From Lachnospiraceae bacterium (GTDB taxonomy: Bacteria > Bacillota > Clostridia > Lachnospirales > Lachnospiraceae): a stretch of DNA of 64,000 nt. The stretch covers positions 62,001 to 126,000 of the forward strand of contig JAETRI010000007.1 in NCBI GenBank assembly GCA_021770245.1, written 5' to 3'. This document shows, piece by piece, positions 1 to 9,390 of the stretch. The notes under the pieces were generated by a model that worked only from the letters and a program-made list of their open reading frames with translations, was not told where the DNA came from and did not search any database. The stretch's first letter is position 1; each line of letters begins with the position of its first letter. Both the position numbers and the translations under genes were made by a program.

Positions 1-665
1 TGGGCCCCACGCTGATGCTGACACTGACCGTATTGGTGCTGGCTATCCTGATCGGGGTCACCCTGGGGGTGCTGGCGGCCTGCAAGCCCTACTCTCTGTG
101 GGATACGCTGGCTTCGGGGCTTTCGTTCCTGGGATCCAGTATGCCGGGATTCTTCGTAGCGCTGATCCTGATCTACCTTTTCTCGGTTAAGCTGGGATGG
201 CTTCCCACGGGCGGTATGTATACCAACGCCAACACCCATTCCTTTGGGGATCTGCTGACCCATCTGATCCTTCCTACCGTATCCATGGCACTCGCTTCCG
301 CCGGGAACTATATCAGGCAGACCCGCAGCGCCATGCTGGAGGTGATGGGCGAGGAATATGTGAAGATGGCCCGGGCAAAAGGAATGCGGGAGCGGGTGGT
401 CCTCTATGTCCACGCACTGCGCAATGCCATGCTTCCCATCGTGACCTGCATCGGGATGTCGGTTCCCGGCCTGGTGGGAGGCGCCGTAATCATAGAGCAG
501 ATCTTCGGATGGCCCGGCATGGGAAGCCTGATGGTACTGTCCGTCAATTACCGGGATTATCCGGTGATTATGGGGATTACCATGTATATAACGGTGGCGG
601 TACTTCTCACAAACCTGATTATGGATCTGGTATATGCCATCCTGGATCCCCGGATCAGAGCCTGA
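1..665 (+). CDS. ABC transporter permease, OppB/DppB type (5' end outside window)
   Basis: Inner-membrane permease of a peptide/nickel-class ABC importer. The reading frame is open to the left edge (frame begins at base 3), so the ATG at 15 offered by the ORF track is internal; about 220 residues remain of a family normally 305-340 long. Several hydrophobic segments are visible, and the cytoplasmic EAA-type loop (EYVKMARAKGMRERVV) that contacts the ATPase lies near the middle, followed by a DPRIRA end typical of the family. It is followed by a second permease, two ATPases and a lipoprotein receptor, which together form one transporter. The substrate cannot be told from the sequence; peptides are the default, but family-5 systems also carry glycans and nickel. 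Confidence 0.93.
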   Translation, partial: GPTLMLTLTVLVLAILIGVTLGVLAACKPYSLWDTLASGLSFLGSSMPGFFVALILIYLFSVKLGWLPTGGMYTNANTHSFGDLLTHLILPTVSMALASAGNYIRQTRSAMLEVMGEEYVKMARAKGMRERVVLYVHALRNAMLPIVTCIGMSVPGLVGGAVIIEQIFGWPGMGSLMVLSVNYRDYPVIMGITMYITVAVLLTNLIMDLVYAILDPRIRA

Positions 666-812
666 CGCGGCATGGAGGTTAGATTGAAAAATAAGCCCGA
701 TGGCTTATTTTTCAATCCCAATTTGTGCCGCAGGCGGCCCAAATTGAATCGCAGATGAGAAATCGCATTCGCAATTTCTCATCGCGCTGCCGCAAAGGAC
801 GCGGCATGGAGG
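664..812 (+). repeat. composite hairpin leader repeat carrying a Shine-Dalgarno at each end
   Basis: Intergenic module of four consecutive hairpins: GATTGAAAAATAAGCC with its perfect complement (682-717, 4-nt loop), an AATTTG..CAAATT hairpin, a GATGAGAAAT..ATTTCTCATC hairpin, and TGCCGC..GCGGCA (788-806) directly followed by TGGAGG, the ribosome site of the next gene. The 17 bases GACGCGGCATGGAGGTT occur both before (664-680) and after the hairpins (799-815), as if the module had been inserted at, or had duplicated, a ribosome site. A close copy lies at 56449-56600, and shorter relatives at 12718, 14616, 30029 and 32665. Confidence 0.85.
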
Positions 813-817
813 TTATC

Positions 818-1693
818 ATGAAGACGGATAAAAACAACAGGACAAAAAATGTTTTTCTGAAAGATGCGGCGGGAAGGTTCCTCCGGCATAAGGTGGCCAT
901 GGTTTCCCTGTGTATCCTGGTGGTGGAGATCCTGGCGATCCTGCTGCTGCCTGCGATCATGGACCTGGATCCCTTCAGCTCCCATCCGGGCCAGTTTGCG
1001 GCCGCTCCCAGCGCAGAGTTTGTGTTCGGTACGGATGATGTGGGAAGGGATGTATTTTCCAGAATCGTTTACGGAGGCAGGGTTTCCCTTTCGGTGGGAT
1101 TTATCGCGGCGATCATCAGCGCCCTGATCGGGGTGCCGCTGGGGCTTCTGGCGGGCTTCTACGACGGCGTGGTGCGGGGGATCATTATGAGGCTGGTGGA
1201 TATCTTCATGTCCTTCCCGTCCCTGGTGATCCAGCTGGTCCTCGTTACGGTACTGGGAGCGTCTGCCAGATCCCTGATGCTGGTGCTGGGCTTCCTGGGC
1301 TGGACCGGTTATACAAGGCTGGTATACAGTAAGGTGCTTTCCGTAAAGGAAGAGGTCTATGTGGAGGCGGCCAAGTCCACGGGCGCCACGGACTTTACGC
1401 AGATGGTCAAGTACATCCTGCCCAATTCCATGGCGCCGGTATTCGTAACCTTCAGCTTTGCGGTGGCGGGCAACATCCTGGCGGAAAGCGGGCTTTCCTT
1501 CCTGGGGCTTGGGGTACAGCTTCCCACGCCTACCTGGGGAAATATGATCCGCGATGCCCAGACGCTTTCCACGCTGATGTACCGTCCCTGGATGTGGATT
1601 CCGGCCGGTATCGTCCTGGTGGTAACTGTTGTATGTATCAACTTCGTCGGAGACGGCCTGCGCGCAGCCCTGGATCCGAAGATTAAGATATGA
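818..1693 (+). CDS. ABC transporter permease, OppC/DppC type
   Basis: Second permease of the importer, 291 residues, usual length. The ORF track starts at a GTG (725) inside the repeat; the ATG at 818 is chosen because TGGAGG sits five bases upstream and the protein then begins with the short N-terminal tail and first membrane helix (about residues 20-45) usual for DppC. An extracytoplasmic GTDDVGRD motif and the EAA loop (EAAKSTGATDF, from about residue 183) are present, as is the FLGLG segment near the C-terminus. The stop codon overlaps the ATG at 1690, and translation of the next gene is probably coupled. Confidence 0.95.
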   Translation: MKTDKNNRTKNVFLKDAAGRFLRHKVAMVSLCILVVEILAILLLPAIMDLDPFSSHPGQFAAAPSAEFVFGTDDVGRDVFSRIVYGGRVSLSVGFIAAIISALIGVPLGLLAGFYDGVVRGIIMRLVDIFMSFPSLVIQLVLVTVLGASARSLMLVLGFLGWTGYTRLVYSKVLSVKEEVYVEAAKSTGATDFTQMVKYILPNSMAPVFVTFSFAVAGNILAESGLSFLGLGVQLPTPTWGNMIRDAQTLSTLMYRPWMWIPAGIVLVVTVVCINFVGDGLRAALDPKIKI

Positions 1694-1710
1694 CGGAGGG
1701 AGGTATAGAC

Positions 1711-2712
1711 ATGGAAGATGCGGTATTGTTGAAGGTTGACCATCTCAAGACCTTCTTTCGGACCAAAACAGGCATCCTGCCGGCGGTAAACGGTGTGAGT
1801 TTCACCCTGAAAAGCGGGGAAATCCTGGGCGTGGTGGGGGAATCCGGCTGCGGAAAGAGCGTGATGAGCATGTCCATCCTGAAGCTGATCGAGAAATACG
1901 GCGGCAAGGTGCAGGAAGGAAGTTCCATAGAGCTGCAGGGAAAACAGATTCTGGATCTGCCGGAAAAGGTGATGTGCGATCTGCGCGGCAAGGAGATATC
2001 CATGATTTCCCAGGATCCCATGACCTCCTTAAATCCGGTTTTCACCGTGGAGTACCAGATGGTGGAGATGATCCGCAGACATACGGGCATGACCAAGAAG
2101 GAGGCCAGCGCCCATGCGCTTTCCTGGCTGAAACGGGTCGGGATCCCGGAGGCGGAAAAGAGGATGAAGGAATATCCCCATCAGCTTTCCGGCGGCATGT
2201 GCCAGCGCGTCATCATTGCCATGGCCCTGTCCTGTGATCCTAAGGTATTGATCGCGGACGAACCCACCACGGCGCTGGACGTGACCATCCAGGCACAGAT
2301 CCTGGATCTGCTGCGCAAGCTGCGGGACGATGTGAATGCGGCCATTATCCTGGTAACCCACGATATGGGGGTGGTGGCTGGCATGGCGGACAATATCATG
2401 GTTATGTATGCCGGACGGGCGGTGGAATACGGGACGAAGCATCAGATATTCAAGACGCCGAAGCATCCCTATACCCAGGGGCTTCTGGCCAGCGTCCCCC
2501 GTATGGACAAGCAGGAGAGCAAGCTATATGCCATACCGGGCAACGTGCCGAACCTGACGCAGAAGATAGAGGGCTGCATTTTCCGCGACCGCTGTACCAA
2601 GTGCGTGGAAAAATGCGCCAAGGAGGCGCCGCCGCAGTTTTTGATGGAGGACGGCGAAAGGGTACGCTGCTGGCTGTATGAGCAGGAGGCAAAGGAGATC
2701 TGCGATGAGTGA
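1711..2712 (+). CDS. ABC transporter ATPase, OppD/DppD type
   Basis: Cytoplasmic ATPase that powers the importer, 333 residues from the ATG at 1711; this start is preferred over 1690 because GGAGGGAGG ends seven bases before it. Walker A is GESGCGKS (about residues 43-50), the signature is LSGGMCQRV (about 159) and Walker B is VLIADEPT (about 180). The C-terminal region carries the cysteine-rich stretch ([14 protein letters not shown]) seen in OppD/OppF proteins, which in relatives can hold an iron-sulfur cluster. It overlaps the start of the next ATPase by 8 bases. Confidence 0.95.
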   Translation: MEDAVLLKVDHLKTFFRTKTGILPAVNGVSFTLKSGEILGVVGESGCGKSVMSMSILKLIEKYGGKVQEGSSIELQGKQILDLPEKVMCDLRGKEISMISQDPMTSLNPVFTVEYQMVEMIRRHTGMTKKEASAHALSWLKRVGIPEAEKRMKEYPHQLSGGMCQRVIIAMALSCDPKVLIADEPTTALDVTIQAQILDLLRKLRDDVNAAIILVTHDMGVVAGMADNIMVMYAGRAVEYGTKHQIFKTPKHPYTQGLLASVPRMDKQESKLYAIPGNVPNLTQKIEGCIFRDRCTKCVEKCAKEAPPQFLMEDGERVRCWLYEQEAKEICDE

Positions 2713-3670
2713 TGAAAAAGTATTGCTGCAGGCGAACCACATAAAGAAATATTTTCAGGGCCGGGGTAAAAACGTGGTTAAGGCTGTGGACGACGTGAGC
2801 TTTACCCTGAAGAAGGGGGAGACGCTGGGGCTGGTGGGCGAATCGGGCTGCGGGAAGTCTACCCTGGGGCGTACCCTGCTGCGTCTGCTGGAGCCGACGG
2901 AGGGAGAGATCCTCTACAACGGGCAGGATCTTTCGAAGCTTTCCGTCAAAGAAATGCGCCTGATGCGTCAACATATGCAGATGGTATTTCAGAACCCGTA
3001 TTCTTCCCTGAATCCGCGTATGACGGTGTTGGAATCGGTGCGTGCGCCCCTGGATATTTTTCACATAGGCAGCAGCGACGAACGGTTTGAAAAATGCCGT
3101 GAGATGCTGAAATACGTGGGGTTTGAGGAGTATCAGATTTACCGCTATCCCCATGAGTTTTCCGGCGGGCAGAGGCAGCGTATCGTGATTGCCAGGGCGT
3201 TGATATCATCCCCGGACTTCATCGTATGCGACGAGCCGGTATCCGCGCTGGATGTGTCCGTCAGGGCGCAGGTGCTTAACCTGATGCGGGAAATCAACGA
3301 GCAAAGAGGCGTGGCTTATCTCTTCATTTCCCACGATCTGAGCGTGGTAAAACACGTAAGCGACCGGATCGCCGTCATGTATCTGGGAAATATGGTGGAG
3401 CTGGCCGAATGTGAGGAGCTGTACCGGAATCCGAAGCATCCCTACACACAGGCGCTGCTTTCCTCCATTCCGATTCCGGATCCGGACGTGAAGATTGAGC
3501 GGATTCCGCTGGAAGGGGATCTTCCCAGCCCCATGAATCCGCCGAGCGGCTGCCGCTTCCACACCCGCTGCAGATTCGCCACCGAACGGTGTAAAACCGA
3601 GCGGCCGGCATTTGGCTATGACGAAAACGGACATGGGGTGGCCTGCCATCTGTGTGAGCAGAAAGGTTGA
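2705..3670 (+). CDS. ABC transporter ATPase, OppF/DppF type
   Basis: Partner ATPase, 321 residues. ATG at 2705 has AAGGAG seven bases upstream; the track start at 2678 lies inside oppD. Walker A GESGCGKS (about residue 45), signature FSGGQRQR, Walker [13 protein letters not shown] and the C-terminal cysteine cluster ([14 protein letters not shown]) are all intact. OppD and OppF form a heterodimer under the two permeases. The gene is followed by a repeat-family leader and the M20 dipeptidase rather than directly by the receptor. Confidence 0.95.
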   Translation: MSDEKVLLQANHIKKYFQGRGKNVVKAVDDVSFTLKKGETLGLVGESGCGKSTLGRTLLRLLEPTEGEILYNGQDLSKLSVKEMRLMRQHMQMVFQNPYSSLNPRMTVLESVRAPLDIFHIGSSDERFEKCREMLKYVGFEEYQIYRYPHEFSGGQRQRIVIARALISSPDFIVCDEPVSALDVSVRAQVLNLMREINEQRGVAYLFISHDLSVVKHVSDRIAVMYLGNMVELAECEELYRNPKHPYTQALLSSIPIPDPDVKIERIPLEGDLPSPMNPPSGCRFHTRCRFATERCKTERPAFGYDENGHGVACHLCEQKG

Positions 3671-3728
3671 AGGAAGAACGCTTTCAACCTCCCTGATTTA
3701 AGTGCGCGCTAAAGCGCGCAGACGGGAG
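3664..3728 (+). repeat. 67-bp-class hairpin leader repeat
   Basis: Same architecture as the tandem array before thiI: GGTTGAA..TTCAACC hairpin, CTCCCTGATTT, a GTGCGCGC-TAAA-GCGCGC hairpin, then AGACGGGAGC. The CTCCC can pair with the closing GGGAG. The M20 gene starts 38 bases further on and has its own AAGGA, so this copy is not its immediate ribosome site. Confidence 0.75.
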
Positions 3729-3766
3729 CAAGGATAACGCGAATGAGAAGGGAGTGAAGGAAACGT

Positions 3767-5167
3767 ATGAATGACAGAGAACTGGGCGCTGCGGTGGAGC
3801 AGTGGGGAAGGCAGCACAGGGACGAACTGGTACGCGATATTATCCATATCGTGAACCAAAGGTCTGTCAGCTGTCCGGGAGAAGGCGGCTATGCCTTCGG
3901 TACGGACTGTAAGCTGTGTGCGGATGCCATGGAAGGACTGGGAAAACAGTATGGCTTTACAACCCAAAACGATGATTACTATACCTTGAGTATCCTGATG
4001 GAGGGAACGACCCAAAGGGAGATCGGTCTTTTGGGACATCTGGATGTGGTTCCGGAGGGGAACGGATGGCATTATGAACCCTATCAGGCAATCGAAAAGG
4101 ACGGGTTCGTCATCGGACGCGGCAGCAGCGATAACAAGGGAGCCGTCATCATGGCCCTGTATGTGATGCGCTGCTTAAAGGAGATGGGGATTGAGTTCTC
4201 CCACACCCTGCGGTTGATCTGCGGATTTAACGAAGAGGCGGGCATGAAAGACGTGGAGCACTATCTTACGGTGCATGAACCGCCGGAATATACCATCGTA
4301 ACTGACGGCGGCTGGGCAATGTGTATCGGGGAAAAGGGGATCCTGACCGCCAACCTGAACCAGCGGATCACTTCGGGGAACCTGGTGGCCATGGAAGGCG
4401 GCGTGGCTTCCAATTCGGTATCCGGGTCGGCTGTGGCGAAGCTCTCCGGCCTGGATACGGAGGCGGTGCGTAGGCTGGCGCAGGAGTGCCCGGAGGAGAT
4501 CACCGTATCCGAAGAAGAGGGCCTTACGAAAATCGTGGCCAAAGGAAAAGCGGCCCATGCGGCATTTCCGGAAGGCGGGGAGAGCGCGATCTATAAGCTG
4601 AACCGTTTCCTTACCCGCCATAACCTGGTGCGCGGGGACGCGGCGGACGCCGTACGGAATCTGGCAGAGTTATTTTTGGACGAATACGGGACCGGGCTGG
4701 GAATTGCCTTTGAGGACGATCTTTCCGGAAAGACCACGTGTGTGGGCGGGGTGATCTCCTATCGGAACGGTATCCTGACCCAGAATATCAACGTGCGCTA
4801 TGCCATCAGGCAGGAGAGCGAGGCGCTTCTTGCGAACCTGAAGGGCACCTGTGAGGCGAGAGGGATTTCCGTAGACGATCTGGACTACAGCGGCCCCAGA
4901 TATACGGATCCGGCCGCGCCCGTGACCAAAATGCTCCTGGATACCTGCCACGAGTTTCTGGGAGAGGAATACGAGCCCTATACGATGGGGGGCGGGACCC
5001 ACGCGAGAAAATTCCCCAACGCGCTGCCCTACGGCCCGGGAGGATTGAAGGTGGAAAATCCCTTCGGCAGTCCCCACGGCATCGACGAGGCGGTATGTAT
5101 CGACAGCCTGATACGCTCCATGGGGGTCTATGCGGTTGCTCTTGTGCGGCTGGATGCCATGCTTTAA
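3767..5167 (+). CDS. M20 family dipeptidase (Sapep/PepV-like)
   Basis: Zinc-dependent cytoplasmic dipeptidase, 466 residues, the usual size for the PepV/Sapep branch of M20. Metal ligands are recognisable: HLD in LLGHLDVVPEG (H91, D93), the bridging aspartate in GRGSSDNKG (D122), the catalytic and ligand glutamates in FNEEAG (E156, E157), and a C-terminal histidine in MGGGTHARKF. Its place between transporter ATPase and receptor suggests that it cleaves imported di- or oligopeptides, although M20 proteins also remove acyl or amino-acid groups from other compounds. The start is supported by AAGGA a few bases upstream. Confidence 0.9.
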   Translation: MNDRELGAAVEQWGRQHRDELVRDIIHIVNQRSVSCPGEGGYAFGTDCKLCADAMEGLGKQYGFTTQNDDYYTLSILMEGTTQREIGLLGHLDVVPEGNGWHYEPYQAIEKDGFVIGRGSSDNKGAVIMALYVMRCLKEMGIEFSHTLRLICGFNEEAGMKDVEHYLTVHEPPEYTIVTDGGWAMCIGEKGILTANLNQRITSGNLVAMEGGVASNSVSGSAVAKLSGLDTEAVRRLAQECPEEITVSEEEGLTKIVAKGKAAHAAFPEGGESAIYKLNRFLTRHNLVRGDAADAVRNLAELFLDEYGTGLGIAFEDDLSGKTTCVGGVISYRNGILTQNINVRYAIRQESEALLANLKGTCEARGISVDDLDYSGPRYTDPAAPVTKMLLDTCHEFLGEEYEPYTMGGGTHARKFPNALPYGPGGLKVENPFGSPHGIDEAVCIDSLIRSMGVYAVALVRLDAML

Positions 5168-5336
5168 CGAAAATCCGCCGTAAAAATAGAGAAAATTCCC
5201 CGACCGGGGAGAGAGCCAGGGACACGGCCCTGCCGGCCTGGCACATCCGCTGCGCAGGATGAAAAACGCGCAGACAACAAAAATTTCGCACTCTAGCGTA
5301 AGGAGCGCGGGACTCAGGGAAAGGAAAGGTAGAGCT

Positions 5337-7031
5337 ATGAAAAACAGAATCGCAAAACTAGTTGCAGTCATGCTTGCTACGGCGATGATTGCAGGCTGCG
5401 GCGGCAGCGGAAACCAGAACACCTCCGGTGAACAGGCGGGGGGGGGTAATAGCGCCGAGACCGTAGAGCCGACAGCGGAAGAAAGCCAGGAACCTGCAGC
5501 CGATGCGGCGCAGCCCGAGGAAAACGGCGGGGAGAAAATCGTTACCCTGGCCAATACGGGAGCCTGGGAAGCACTGCATCCCTATTCTTCCAACAGGGAC
5601 ACCCATGTGGCATTCCTGTATCCGATCTATGAATCCTTTGTAACCATCACGGGCGAAGGAGAAATCCTTCCCAGACTGTTTGAGAGCTGGGAGCAGTCCG
5701 AAGACGGTTCGGTGTTGACCTGCAAGATGCGTCAGGATGCGGTGTGGTCGGACGGAGAACCGATTACCGCAAACGATGTGGCATTTACGCTGAAAACGGC
5801 TGCGGAACCTGCGCTTCCCATCGAAGGCGGCCGCCAGATCGTTGGTCTTTTTGTAGGTACCGATGATCTGGGCGTCCTGGTGGACGGTGAGGAATTCGGC
5901 GTAAAGGCAGTGGATGACTATACGGTGGAATTCACGTTTAAGGAAGATAAGAAATCCACCATTTTGAATGAGCTCTATTCGATGCGTTATACCTTCACTC
6001 TTCCGGAACACTGTCTGAAGGATATCCCGCTGGAAAGCCTTTTGACGGATCCCTTCTGGGAGAATCCGGTAACCTCCGGCGCGTTTACACTGGATAACAT
6101 CATCTCCGGGGAACGTATGGAATACGTGGCAAGGGACGACTATTATCTGGGAAGGCCTCAGATGGACCGTCTGATCATCCGTGTCATCCCTGCCAACAAC
6201 ATCCTTTCCGCCATGATGGCCGGTGAAGTGGACGGTACGGTATACGGCTCCCTGCTCTCCTACAGCGATTATGAGCTGGCAAAGCAGAATGACCAGCTGG
6301 AGACTTCGGAAGCCCCTGGTTTCGGAAATACCCATATTCTTCTGAACAACGGAAATCTTGACCAGAATGCCCGTCTTGCGATCGACTGCGCCATTAACAA
6401 AGAAAGTATTATTAATGACGTATTATATGGATATGCACGTCCTGCCATTAATGCAATCGTTCCCGAGAATCCCTACCGCAATGAAAATGTGGAAGGAAAC
6501 CCTTATGATCCGGAACTGGCCAAAGAATATTTGTCCAAATCCAGTCTGGATACCAGCAAGCCTTTGACCTTTATCATGGCATCCACCAATACCCTGGGAC
6601 AGAGCATCGCGGTCCTGGTGCAGCAGCAGCTGCAGGAGATCGGCCTGACCATGAACATTGAAACCTATGACTCTGCGACTGTCAGCTCCAAGCTGTTCGG
6701 CGGAGAATTCGACCTGGGCCTGATGTCTTCCGCTTCCAACCCGTTTGAGCCTTCGGAGAGCCGTTTCTATTTCCAGCTGGCGCCTAACGGATGGTGCTGC
6801 CTCACGGACGACAGCTGGATCAACCTTTACGACGAAGGTTTAAAGGGCCTGACTCTGGAAGAGAGAAAGCCCTATTACGATGAACTGCAGGAACGCCTGG
6901 TGGCAGAGGTTCCCATGATTTTCCTGTACCATGCGGATATGCTGTTCGTAAACAGCAAGAAGATCAGCGGCATGCCTTATGGGGACTTCTCCTTAAAAGG
7001 TTGGAGATACGAAGAGTGGACCGTACAGTAA
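5337..7031 (+). CDS. family 5 extracellular solute-binding lipoprotein (OppA/DppA-like)
   Basis: Receptor of the importer, 564 residues. The true start is 5337; the track start adds 26 unrelated residues. The N-terminus is a lipoprotein signal ending MIAGC with the lipid-modified cysteine at residue 21, then an acidic Gly/Glu/Ala linker to about residue 65 that tethers the domain to the membrane. The SBP_bac_5 body follows, including the LTCKMRQDAVWSDGEPITANDV region near the front and the conserved EYVARDDYYLG segment. The 170-bp gap after the dipeptidase holds hairpins (TCCCCG..CGGGGA at about 5192) but no clear promoter was found. Confidence 0.93.
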   Translation: MKNRIAKLVAVMLATAMIAGCGGSGNQNTSGEQAGGGNSAETVEPTAEESQEPAADAAQPEENGGEKIVTLANTGAWEALHPYSSNRDTHVAFLYPIYESFVTITGEGEILPRLFESWEQSEDGSVLTCKMRQDAVWSDGEPITANDVAFTLKTAAEPALPIEGGRQIVGLFVGTDDLGVLVDGEEFGVKAVDDYTVEFTFKEDKKSTILNELYSMRYTFTLPEHCLKDIPLESLLTDPFWENPVTSGAFTLDNIISGERMEYVARDDYYLGRPQMDRLIIRVIPANNILSAMMAGEVDGTVYGSLLSYSDYELAKQNDQLETSEAPGFGNTHILLNNGNLDQNARLAIDCAINKESIINDVLYGYARPAINAIVPENPYRNENVEGNPYDPELAKEYLSKSSLDTSKPLTFIMASTNTLGQSIAVLVQQQLQEIGLTMNIETYDSATVSSKLFGGEFDLGLMSSASNPFEPSESRFYFQLAPNGWCCLTDDSWINLYDEGLKGLTLEERKPYYDELQERLVAEVPMIFLYHADMLFVNSKKISGMPYGDFSLKGWRYEEWTVQ

Positions 7032-7039
7032 GAGGGTAA

Positions 7040-7084
7040 TTATTTCCGCCCCTTCGGCACATGGCGCCGGAGGGGCGGAAATAA
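7040..7084 (+). terminator. long stem-loop after the transporter operon, possible terminator
   Basis: Perfect 14-bp stem (TTATTTCCGCCCCT with its complement) around a 17-base loop, starting eight bases after the receptor stop codon. No U tract follows on the plus strand (AAAAGG follows instead), so it may act as an mRNA 3'-end stabiliser rather than as an intrinsic terminator. Confidence 0.5.
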
Positions 7085-7186
7085 AAAAGGGGATTTTCGT
7101 CCCTGAGAATTCGTCCGGGGCACGAACTCCCGATTTTATCATATAACATGGGCGCAGCCCGCAGAATGCGGCTCCCGCTGTTTTAT

Positions 7187-7210
7187 TGCCCCTGTGGGGC
7201 AGAATGGAGA
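7187..7210 (+). promoter_or_regulatory. hairpin-Shine-Dalgarno cassette before the UroD-like gene
   Basis: TGCCCC-TGT-GGGGCA stem followed by GAATGGAGAG and the ATG at 7215. This is one member of the recurring pattern in which a short GC-rich hairpin ends about five bases before the ribosome site. Confidence 0.6.
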
Positions 7211-7214
7211 GAAA

Positions 7215-8270
7215 ATGACGACAATGACAAAAATGGAACGCATGAAAGCTGTCCTGGCTGGGCAGCCGGTGGACAGGCCTCCCTTCATCGCCTGGGGCCC
7301 TCATCTGAACCTGGAGGATAAGCATGTGGGCGATTTTACCAAGGCGGTGATCGCCTATGAAGATCAGCATGATTTTGATATCCTTAAGGTCATGCAGAAC
7401 GGCCTTTATAATACGGAGGATTTCGGAGCGGTGATCGATGAGACGAAAGACAGCGACGACGCCTGCTTTAGGAAGACGAGGATTCCCGCGATCAAATGCC
7501 TGGAGGATCTGCGCGCTCTGACGAAAAAAGATGTACATGAAGGCGCGTTCGGCCGGGAAATGGAAATTATCAGAATTCTCTGCGATTACTACAAGGATAA
7601 AGTCCCGGTGCTTCCCACGGTTTTCGGGCCTTACCGGATGCTGGGACAGCTGATGGGGATGGGCGGAAAGGGCGGCATCCCTATGCTGGAGAGTGGCACG
7701 ATGATGGATTTTGCCAAGGCGCATGAAGAAGATTATCTGCATGTCATGGACGTGCTGACGGATCAGGTGATCGATTTGATGAACGGCTTTTTGGATGTGG
7801 GAGCGGCCGGCTTCTTCTACTGTCCGGGAGGCACCTATTCCATGGATCCTTCCACGGATGCGGATTACCTGAAATACATCCGTCCTTATGATGAAAAGGT
7901 TCTGGCTGCCGTGTATGACAGGTCCTTCTTTACCATGCTTCATATCTGCGGTATGGATGTGCAGCACATGGACTATATGCTGGATCTTCCCACCCATGCC
8001 ATCAACTGGGAAGATCAGTCCCCCTTCAATCCTTCCATTGAACAGGTGCGCGCGAAAACGGATAAGGTGCTGATGGGAGGGATCGACAGGAATGCGGACT
8101 TCTACGGCGGCAACCGTGACAAGGTGAAGTCGGTGATCAAGATGAAGACAAAGGAAGCCATCCGTCAGGGCGGCAGGAAGCTGGTGGTATCCGTCGGCTG
8201 CGAAAGCCCGAGAGAGATTACCCATCGTTTTGTGGTATGGCATGAGGTAATGGACGAACTGGCCGAATAA
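7215..8270 (+). CDS. uroporphyrinogen decarboxylase-fold protein with MtaA-type zinc motif
   Basis: A 351-residue TIM-barrel protein of the HemE/MtaA/CmuA superfamily. The start is set by GGAGA five bases upstream of 7215. The sequence contains LHICG (H243, C245) and a distal VSVGCESP (C329), which matches the His-X-Cys...Cys zinc site of cobamide methyltransferases such as MtaA; authentic HemE does not need it. A methyl-transfer role is therefore more likely than porphyrin decarboxylation, but no corrinoid protein or methyltransferase partner is encoded in the window. It heads a run with an epimerase and two sugar isomerase-like genes, each preceded by a hairpin-Shine-Dalgarno cassette. The substrate is unknown. 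Confidence 0.8.
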   Translation: MTTMTKMERMKAVLAGQPVDRPPFIAWGPHLNLEDKHVGDFTKAVIAYEDQHDFDILKVMQNGLYNTEDFGAVIDETKDSDDACFRKTRIPAIKCLEDLRALTKKDVHEGAFGREMEIIRILCDYYKDKVPVLPTVFGPYRMLGQLMGMGGKGGIPMLESGTMMDFAKAHEEDYLHVMDVLTDQVIDLMNGFLDVGAAGFFYCPGGTYSMDPSTDADYLKYIRPYDEKVLAAVYDRSFFTMLHICGMDVQHMDYMLDLPTHAINWEDQSPFNPSIEQVRAKTDKVLMGGIDRNADFYGGNRDKVKSVIKMKTKEAIRQGGRKLVVSVGCESPREITHRFVVWHEVMDELAE

Positions 8271-8334
8271 GCCAAAAAGGAATTTTCTGCCGGCATGCCC
8301 GCAAAGGCCTGCCGGCAGAAAGATGGAGGCAGAT

Positions 8335-9345
8335 ATGAGGAAAATAGCAGTAATCGGGGGGTTTGGAAACATTGGCCTGGGAGTCACGCGGGAGCTCCTG
8401 GCGCAGGGATATGATGTAACCGTGGTAACCCTTCCCATGGAGGGGGACAATCCGGTTCCGGGGACGAAGTGGATCCAGGCGGACCGGAAGGATGAAGAGG
8501 GCTTTCGGAATGCGCTGCAGGGCGGCGGCTATGAATATGTCATCGATTTCGCCTGCTTTACGCCGGAAGATGCCAAGATGGATTATGAGCTGTTCCCGGA
8601 CGTGAAGCATATGGTGGCGGTATCCACAGGCGCGGCCTATGGGGCGCTTGAGGGCTGTGAGATCCCCATCAGAGAATATATGAAACGCCGGCCTACCTGG
8701 GGATATGGGGTGACGAAAAAGGCGGCGGAAGACTTTTTCATGGAGAAGTTCATGAAGGAGGATTTTCCCATCACTATTTTCCGCCCTACCGTATCCTATG
8801 GAAGACAGGGCACGATCGTCAGACAGATCGGTATGGATAACAGCTGGATTGACCGTATCAGGAAGGGAAAACCCATTGTGACGGGTAATCCGTATATCCT
8901 GAGGAATTTCCTGTACGTGGATGACGCGCCCGGCGCTTTTGTCGGCGCCCTGAATCATGAATGGTGCAAAGGGCAGGCGTATAATTTGGGTGCATTAAGA
9001 TGTTATGACTGGGGGACCTATCACAGAACGATGATGGAAATCCTGGGAAGGGAAGTGGAGATGGTGGAGGTGCCGCTGAAAACGTTGCAGGCCAGCCCCC
9101 ATTTTGAAGTATCTCCCATGATTACCACCAATTTTATCTATAACGGATACTATGCAGGAGATAAAATTGCCAGGGATATTCCGGAATTCTGTCCGAAGAC
9201 GAGTTTGAAAGAGGGACTTACCAAAACGCTGGAATATCTGGAGGAACGTAATCTGATTCCTGACAGCGATACGTTAACCTGGGAAGATGAACTGATCGAG
9301 GCACAGAACCAGTCGATTCGATACCTTGACGGTTTAAAGAAATAG
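8335..9345 (+). CDS. NAD-dependent epimerase/dehydratase (extended SDR)
   Basis: A 336-residue extended short-chain dehydrogenase. The Rossmann glycine motif GGFGNIG is at residues 8-14, and the catalytic Tyr-X3-Lys is YGVTK (Y124, K128). The C-terminal half matches nucleotide-sugar epimerases in layout, but the substrate is not evident. ATG 8335 is preferred over 8323 because the ATGGAGGC at 8323 is itself the ribosome site. An 11-bp inverted repeat (TTCTGCCGGCA, 8285-8320) precedes it. The next gene follows after 45 bases. Confidence 0.85.
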   Translation: MRKIAVIGGFGNIGLGVTRELLAQGYDVTVVTLPMEGDNPVPGTKWIQADRKDEEGFRNALQGGGYEYVIDFACFTPEDAKMDYELFPDVKHMVAVSTGAAYGALEGCEIPIREYMKRRPTWGYGVTKKAAEDFFMEKFMKEDFPITIFRPTVSYGRQGTIVRQIGMDNSWIDRIRKGKPIVTGNPYILRNFLYVDDAPGAFVGALNHEWCKGQAYNLGALRCYDWGTYHRTMMEILGREVEMVEVPLKTLQASPHFEVSPMITTNFIYNGYYAGDKIARDIPEFCPKTSLKEGLTKTLEYLEERNLIPDSDTLTWEDELIEAQNQSIRYLDGLKK

Positions 9346-9390
9346 ATGGCTGTCAAGGCGTGCCAAAGGCACGCAGAGAGGGGAGCGGAC

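Noticed and set aside
664-815. intrinsic terminator between the two permease genes
   Set aside because: The first hairpin is strong but followed by CCCAATTT rather than a U tract, and the genes belong to one transporter.
7215-8270. authentic HemE (uroporphyrinogen decarboxylase)
   Set aside because: No haem-pathway neighbours, and the zinc motif of methyltransferase relatives is present.
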